Shown one piece after another: positions 58,200 through 64,000 of a stretch of 64,000 bases of DNA. Within the stretch, counting starts at the first letter, position 1. Each line of letters starts with the position of its first letter. The stretch covers positions 1 to 64,000 of the forward strand of contig JAYMSP010000076.1 of assembly GCA_036897095.1 (NCBI GenBank), read 5' to 3'. The notes under the pieces are model-generated. The model was not told where the DNA came from. It ran no database searches and saw only the letters and a list, made by a program, of their open reading frames with translations. The translations under genes and the position numbers were made by a program. This stretch comes from Plantago elongata (taxonomy: Eukaryota; Streptophyta; Magnoliopsida; Lamiales; Plantaginaceae).

Positions 58200-58455
58200 T
58201 TATAATTATATAAAAAAATAATAAATGTTTCATCAAGAATAACATATTATGAGAAACAGTCGCTATATAGGTACATGTTATCTATAAAACCCTCCATAAT
58301 ATTACTCAAAACGTTTACATTGTAAACGAAATAAGTATTATTGTCATATGAAAAAAACACCAATAGCATCGATAATTTTCGCAACAAAGTACGTCTCTAC
58401 ATAAATTATCTCGAGACCACCTATAAAGTCTTTACTAAACACGGAATTGTGACAG
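58200..58455. repeat. Duplicated segment, copy 2 (partner at 56215)
   Basis: Same orientation as copy 1 and in the same order after an EF-2 fragment, so EF-2 piece plus this segment appears to be one duplicated unit. Copy 2 is longer because of a MITE and other inserted sequence. Its right end touches the CACTA element. Confidence 0.65.
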
Positions 58456-59038
58456 AATTAGTCTGTCACCCTTCCCCTTGTCACTAACTGATTGTGACAG
58501 AATTCGCTTCCGTCATAATATGTTGTGATGGAATGTTTTGTCACTAAGTGACAAAAATTATGTCACTGATTTTGCGATGCCCTTTTGTTATCTAAGATTT
58601 GCCATGACGGATTCGTGACAAAAATTTGATTCGTCAAAACAGTGACGAAATCGAATCCGTCACTAAGTATGTCATCAATTAATTGGCGGTAAATTTAGCT
58701 GCTGATTTACAGTGACGGAAATTTCCGTCACTAACAAATCGTTAGTGCTCGTGACGAAAATTTTTGTCACTGATAAAAAAAATATAGTTATAAAATTTTG
58801 CACCTATTTTCAATATGCCAGTCCTGTATCAGAAATCAGACACACAAACAATAGATAAATGCTGAGAAATTGTCAAGCTTCATTTAATATCCAAAATATC
58901 AAACATCACCATGGATCTGAATAACATTCTAGAACGAAAGTTAACAATAGATGTTCATAACATACCAAAATGCAGGTCGAATGTTCAGAAAATAAAAATC
59001 ATGTCACCATTACTATGAACTTGGTGTAGATGAAGACA

Positions 59039-61609
59039 CTATCCTATCATAGCTGACAATTCTGCAAACTCTTGATCCATGGCATCTTGCCTCTCCTTCA
59101 ATTGACGTATTTCATCATCCTTTGCTGTGAGCTGTTCCTGCAATGATGTGATCTTATCTCCCTGCTCTACCAAAGTATCCTCTAAAGGCTTTGTATGATT
59201 AGACCCATTGGAACTACCCATACTCACAGATGATGATGTTGCACTGCCCAAAGCCGAGTACATGTGGTTTCTTTGATTTTTGGTTTATTTGAAGAAAGAC
59301 CTTGTGATGTCAAAGTCTTCCCCAACTTCTTCAAGTTCTTCAATGCGTTCTTCCATCATAGACTGCGCACATACAAATCATATTACTTTCTTTTTAGAAC
59401 AAGTAAAGTAATATTTGATAGAGTCTAATAAATAAAAAAAAAAAAGAAGATAGTAGCACAAGGAGTGCAAACCATCCCAAAATGTACAAAGATGCCAATA
59501 AACAAAACTGATTCACACCGAGCAGTATCCAAAGACTCACAATTTTATAGTCAGAAACAAACAAAAGTCTCAGCAAACCTTCACATTGAAAAATTTAGTA
59601 CTGGAACTAATTAAGGAGCCCAGCCAGAGAACCAAGAACCAGACCAAACTTTCAATTAAATGCTCCTTGCTGAACAGAACCAAACCAAAACAGTTAACTA
59701 ACCAAACTAAACTTTCAATTAATTACTCCTTCTTGAACCAAACTATTAAACAATTAACTAACCAAACCAAACTTTCAATTAACTACTCCTTGCTTTCATG
59801 TATGGAAAGAAATAAGTATTAACAATTAATGAAAAGTTATACTTACTTTGATCTTTGCTGATTTTTCGTCCACGGGAACACCATTCCTGGCTTCCTGCAC
59901 TTCATCTTCATGAATACCTCAAAAGCATTTGGTTTTAAACCCCCAGCTTCCTTCTACTAAATACAAGTAGATTTGAACAAGTCAGTAGTAAAATTTGTAA
60001 GTTCATGTTATCATTAATTATTACAAAACTCTAATTCACACAATGCTCCAATGATATCACTGTTTGCAAAAATCACAAGTTTAATGCATACTTAGAAGGT
60101 ATTATTAAGAATAGAAAAACAAAGGTTGCAATTAAAAATAGTTTTATGAAATCCAAATAAGTTAAAACTAGTTGTAAAGATAATTTACCATATTATCAAC
60201 GTGAGCAATAACCGGGATAGAGCCGCCTAGATGAACCGCCATTCCTGACCCTTCTCCATCAACCTATGTACGCCGGTTTTGGCTCATTTTATTGCTCAAC
60301 TCCTGAAACTCGGGTGAATTCCACCAATTACGCCATTCAGCGAATTGCTCTTCACTCAAACCATCAGGCTTCGTTTTATTCTTCAAGTAGAAAGCAAAAA
60401 TCGACTCATCAATGCAGAATATTACTTGGATGCATGAATCTTCCATGCCTTGTAATATTCCTCATCTTATGATTCATCCCAGATATATTCTTTTTGCGAA
60501 GTGGAATTTAAACTATTATTATTTATATTTAATCTCTACAATTAAAGCAAATGACATTCAAAAACTGACTTCTATTTTGCGCAAATAAACATTAAACAAG
60601 TATTGTACACTTTTCCTGCAAGATAACAAGTACTGTACATCACTGGTCCTGCACATTTTTATATTTATACCTCTTTAAACTATTTCACATTAATCACCAA
60701 ATCAACCAAACAGCTCGTTTCTTACACAAGTAAAACAAATTCACCAAATGATACACAACAGGCTATACAATCAAGGCCACAGGTTCAAGTTTTGTTGCAC
60801 CACATACCTTGAAATTGATGAAGTAGTCCCTCTTTTGTGACTCCTCAAGGAGCTTCCATTGGAAGGCATTATCATGAATCTTATCTAAGAAGCATTGTGT
60901 AATCGTTGAACCCGTATTATGAGGTATCAAATTTGTATATATAGATCAAAGAACCTATAATAAATAATAAGTAACACAAGTAACTGCATTAGTATTAATA
61001 CACATCAAGCTGACACTCCACCATTCAAAGACAAGGGGAATATTTTGCAAGCTAGGCACTAAAAGATGTGAATGGATCTTTTCTGTTTGTTTATTTTACG
61101 TATGAATTTGCTTACTTAAATATGGTATTAATGAATAAGGATTTACCATTTTCCGTCTTGGGATATAGTCGCAACCTTGCGGTTTGAGCGAGGCGGATGT
61201 GGAGGATCATCTGAAAGTGGATCATGATTACCAACATCCGTAGTATGTGAGGCAGAACCACCACGGTACTCTAACCTAGCACCAGCAGCGTGCATGTGGG
61301 GACTACCACGTCCAGCCGATGACTGTTGTAGGGGTGATGAGTCACCAAGTCCAGCACTACCCGTATGACCACGACCACTAGCACCACGAACAATAGCACC
61401 ACGTGCAACATCACACGTCCAATAGCACCCCGTGCAACATTGCCACGTCCAATAGCACCCCGTGCAACATCGCCACATCCAATAGCACCACGTGCATCAT
61501 CGTCACGTCCAATAGTACCATGTCCAGTAGCATTGCGTCCTATAACACCATGTCCTGTAGTACTACGTCCATAATCACCACGTCCTCTCATGTCTGAAAT
61601 AATGAACAT
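59039..61609 (-). pseudogene. TnpA-like (Transposase_24-type) gene remnant of the CACTA element
   Basis: The 5' part (61270-61609) encodes a Gly/Arg repeat of about ten residues (RGAIGRGNVA and variants). Further on, 60264-60446 reads GLSEEQFAEWRNWW and NSPEFQELSNKMSQNRR, the hallmark of plant En/Spm second-gene proteins (Transposase_24). The 3' end at 59039-59263 is a coiled coil, KITSLQEQLTAKDDEIRQLK. These would be exons of one minus-strand gene, but borders are unclear and parts are missing. TnpA-type proteins bind the sub-terminal repeats; here the role is inferred. Confidence 0.65.
61410..61590. repeat. 30-bp coding minisatellite in the CACTA element
   Basis: About six units of 30 bp (consensus CACGTCCAATAGCACCACGT plus GCAACATCGC), decaying to the right. 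On the minus strand each unit encodes ten residues with RGAIGRG, so the length is a multiple of three. Confidence 0.75.
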
Positions 61610-62342
61610 ACAACAAATGATAAGTAAATTACACGAATGGTATAAAAGATAAATAATGCATCATAATCTTATACAACTCACAAGTTCAACATAAACATTA
61701 CGATCCCCTAAAGGAAGTTCAAACTCATTGGCATATATGTCGAGAGGATCATTTGCAACCTCCTCTTGGAATGATGCATCATGAGTAGTTTCCATAACAT
61801 CGACAGCGTTACGTGCTCTAATTTTCAGGACAGTCCACCAGTCCACCTTATCTCGCCTCAAACTAGGATAGCTAATGTACGAAACTTGGTGTGCTTGATA
61901 AGCTAGGATGAACGGTTCATATTTGTTGTATTTGCACTTGTGATTTATATCAACAAGTCTGTATTGTGGAATTGTCTTCGTGCCCCTATTGGTCGGATCG
62001 AACCATACACAACTGAACAAAAATATTTTTTTCAGGGGCAAGCCATCGTATTCAAGTTCCACCACATCCTCAAGACGCCCAAAATAGTCAAACTCATCTA
62101 CACTATAATCACTCGCTTTGACACATACTCCACTATTCTCAGTAGACATGTGTGTGCCATGAGCTATAGTATGAAACCGATAACCATTCACAATGTAACC
62201 CATGTACGTGGTCACATTCCGTAATGGTCCTTTGGATAGTTAGACTATGTACTTATTTGAGACATTGTTGACCGGATCAAAAACCTATCAAAATATGTGA
62301 TGTGTTAATTTTGAAATATATAAGATACACTATGATTGATCA

Positions 62343-62394
<52 letters not shown>
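62343..62394. repeat. (TTA)n microsatellite
   Basis: An uninterrupted TTA run of about 17 units inside the CACTA element, between the FPKWF and DUF4216 parts. Likely length-variable. Confidence 0.9.
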
Positions 62395-62395
<1 letters not shown>

Positions 62396-63110
62396 AAATA
62401 TGTATACACATATGCAATAGAGCAACATATGTGTTCCTTGAACCATTTGGGAAATTCTCCAATCTATATCCGTGCATCCAGAAGATCATCAGTTAAGCTT
62501 GGAAAGTCTAACCTCAATTGTTCTCGCTTTTGCCTTCAACGATTCACATAAATATTTAGTATATTTGCTAAACAATAATATTTTTTAATTTACTTTTAGT
62601 TGTAATAGATTGAGGACTTACACCATATATTCGTTCACAAACGGCACCATGATCCCATAACTGAATCAACTCCTCTGCAAGAGGATGTAAGAAAACATTA
62701 AGCTTCTCCTTCTGATTATTAGGACCTAGCACCAATACCGTCAAGAAGATAAACTGGGATTTCATTCACATATCCGGAGGCAAGTTATACGGTGTTAACA
62801 TCACTGGCCAACTGGAATATTGCTTGTCGTAAGTGCCAAAAGGTTGAAATCCATCAGTGCAGAGGCCCAACCTTACATTACGATGTTCCGCTGCAAAATC
62901 AGAATAAACATTGTCAAAATGCTTTCATGCCGGAGAATCAGAAGGGTGGTGCATGATCCCTTCTTCGGGTGATGCATGCTTTGTGGGCCATCTCATATGC
63001 TTAGCAGATGCTTCTGATGCATACAACCTCTGCAATCGAGGTGTTAAGGGAAAGTAATGCATTCTTTTAAAGGGCAAATTGCACTTTTGTCTCTTATTAC
63101 TTGCACCACG

Positions 63111-63348
63111 TTTGAACCTTTTCCAACGAGAATGGTTGCAGAACTTACATTTATCCAAATCTTTGTCATCATCCCCATAGAGCATGCACATGTTCTCACA
63201 ACAATCTATCTTTTTCACAGGCAAACCCGTTTGAACCTTTTCCAACGAAAATGGTTGCAGAACTTACATTTATCCAAATCTTTGTCATCATCCCAATAGA
63301 GCATGCACATGTTCTCACAACAATCTATCTTTTTCACAGGCAAACCCA
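63111..63348. repeat. 119-bp tandem duplication inside Tnp2
   Basis: Copies at 63111-63229 and 63230-63348 are almost identical (TTTGAACCTTTTCCAACGA start), both encoding the KKIDCCENMCMLY region. 119 is not a multiple of three, so the second copy changes frame. The near-identity suggests a recent event. Confidence 0.9.
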
Positions 63349-63480
63349 TTCCACGCATTATCTTCTTAGCCTGATAAAAGTTTTCTGGAACAAGATTAGG
63401 ATCATGAGCCATTTCTTTCATCAATTATGCATCAAAAGGATGTGCATGTTTCCTTGTTTATAGTGTGAGACATGTTCCCT

Positions 63481-64000
63481 TGTGAGTCAGCTTGAAGTCT
63501 TGAACAAAAAACTCATTTTCCCTAGTTGTTTGGATTGATTAATTTGTTAAACGAACTAACGTTCAGATTCGAACTAACACTCATTTTCACAATAAATTAA
63601 GGGTTAAGGTGCTCTCTCTTCCTTCTTCCCCAACTCAATGGAGGAGGCCACCTTACTCCACTTTTCAATTATTCAACACCTCAATATTAAATTTTCTTGC
63701 ACATCTAGTAAACTAAATGGCACGATCATTGCCTCACCAACCCAAAGCCATTTTTGACCAAACTGTATGGCGTTTGATATCAATCAGACCAAAATCGAAA
63801 TTTAACAGTGTATTTAGGGTGGTGCTGTGTGTTTTTCTTTTGAATGGTTGAGACAGAATTCCGTTCGATTCTGGTTGGCTCTTTGTACACGTGTAATTTT
63901 CATGAGTATTCCTTATGCACGTGTTGACTCTCATTATTTATTAATATAGTTTTGCCATTAAAAAAAAATGTATTAAGAGTTATTACTTTATTTGAACTTT
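63481..64000. other. Unassigned right edge
   Basis: No gene, RNA or known element recognised. The minus-strand frame at 63734-63934 has no recognisable protein. This may be host sequence beyond a truncated CACTA element. Confidence 0.4.

Larger units (their letters stand above)
55348..58455. other. Repeat-rich spacer after the BTB gene
   Basis: About 3.1 kb with no intact gene. It holds the BTB 3' UTR, a MULE-like MITE, two EF-2 fragments, duplicated segments and a Tourist-like MITE. A 45-bp stretch at 55988-56033 repeats one from intron 7 of the BTB gene (54777-54820, GGGGATATACTCATTAT). Confidence 0.55.
61661..63424 (-). pseudogene. Tnp2-like CACTA transposase remnant with DUF4216 region
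   Basis: From high to low coordinates: LVPENFYQAKKIM, GLPVKKIDCCENMCMLYW, DLDKCKFCNH, FPLTPRLQRLYASEASAKHM and HPSDSPA (62925-63424); MKSQFIFLTVLVLGPNN and LAEELIQLWDHG (62568-62765); FPKWFKEH near 62430-62450; then YIVNGYRFHTIAHGT, SGVCVKASD, YFGRLEDVVELEYDG and PFILAYQAHQVSYI (61661-62215). The last block is the DUF4216 region. The transposase N-terminus and most of the part between LWDHG and FPKWF are gone, and a 119-bp duplication shifts the frame. Non-functional. Confidence 0.8.
58456..63480 (-). mobile_element. CACTA (En/Spm) transposon, defective
   Basis: The left end (58456-58790) is dense in direct and inverted GTGAC/GTCAC words, such as GTGACGGAAATTTCCGTCAC, the sub-terminal repeat pattern of plant CACTA elements. 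Inside, on the minus strand, are Tnp2-like (61661-63424) and TnpA-like (59039-61609) remnants in the usual order. No CACTA terminus or 3-bp duplication could be fixed. The right side stops in the middle of Tnp2 near 63480, so the element is truncated there. Confidence 0.8.

Noticed and set aside
62302-62551. Open frames with poly-Leu or poly-Tyr
   Set aside because: Translation of the (TTA)n microsatellite.

Overview
The window is nuclear DNA of a flowering plant, most likely a eudicot. It has AT-rich spacers, plant-type split genes with GT..AG introns, plant-specific families (NAC, P-class PPR, a MAKR/BKI1-like Ser-rich protein) and a typical plant mix of mobile elements: LINE, long LTR, MULE, CACTA, SINE and Tourist, Stowaway and foldback MITEs. 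I could not name the species. No prokaryotic, organellar or CRISPR-like features were seen.

Layout. 1-5985 is an old LINE on the minus strand. It is split by a 3.2-kb solo LTR flanked by a 5-bp duplication and by a 158-bp Tourist-like MITE. 8258-11657 (minus) is a three-exon NAC1-type transcription factor with a near-perfect miR164 target site in its last exon. 18157-24565 (minus) is a 12-exon METTL25/RRNAD1-type methyltransferase whose introns hold a SINE and a 71-bp minisatellite. 29829-31094 (minus) is a single-exon Ser-rich protein with the PADELF motif of MAKR/BKI1-like proteins. 31.8-34.1 kb holds a foldback repeat around an exact 20-bp minisatellite, then a probable LTR remnant. 34545-40076 is a decayed but end-to-end MULE with terminal inverted repeats and an 8/9-matching target duplication. 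It carries a broken MuDR-type transposase and, on the opposite strand, a broken GRF-type zinc-finger gene.

40634-42388 (plus) is the 25-residue ribosomal protein eL41 gene, split after codon 4 by an intron with two foldback elements. It has a textbook ribosomal-protein promoter (two site II motifs, telo-box, TATA). 43212-44939 and 46240-47955 (both minus) are two intact, intronless PPR genes from a tandem duplication that included their promoters. 48945-55347 (plus) is an eight-exon ARM-like plus BTB/POZ gene, divergent from the second PPR gene. 55.5-58.4 kb is a patchwork of MITEs, duplicated segments and two fragments of the elongation factor 2 C-terminus. 58456-63480 is a defective CACTA element (minus) with Tnp2-like and TnpA-like remnants.

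The host genes form no pathway cluster and look like independent housekeeping or regulatory genes. Exon models were made by eye. They are supported by consistent phases: the NAC, methyltransferase, eL41 and BTB exon sums are all exact multiples of three. The most notable signals are the eL41 intron palindrome, the two-gene MULE, the paired EF-2 fragments, the 20-bp x 8 repeat and the duplicated PPR promoters. I found no clearly new biological system.
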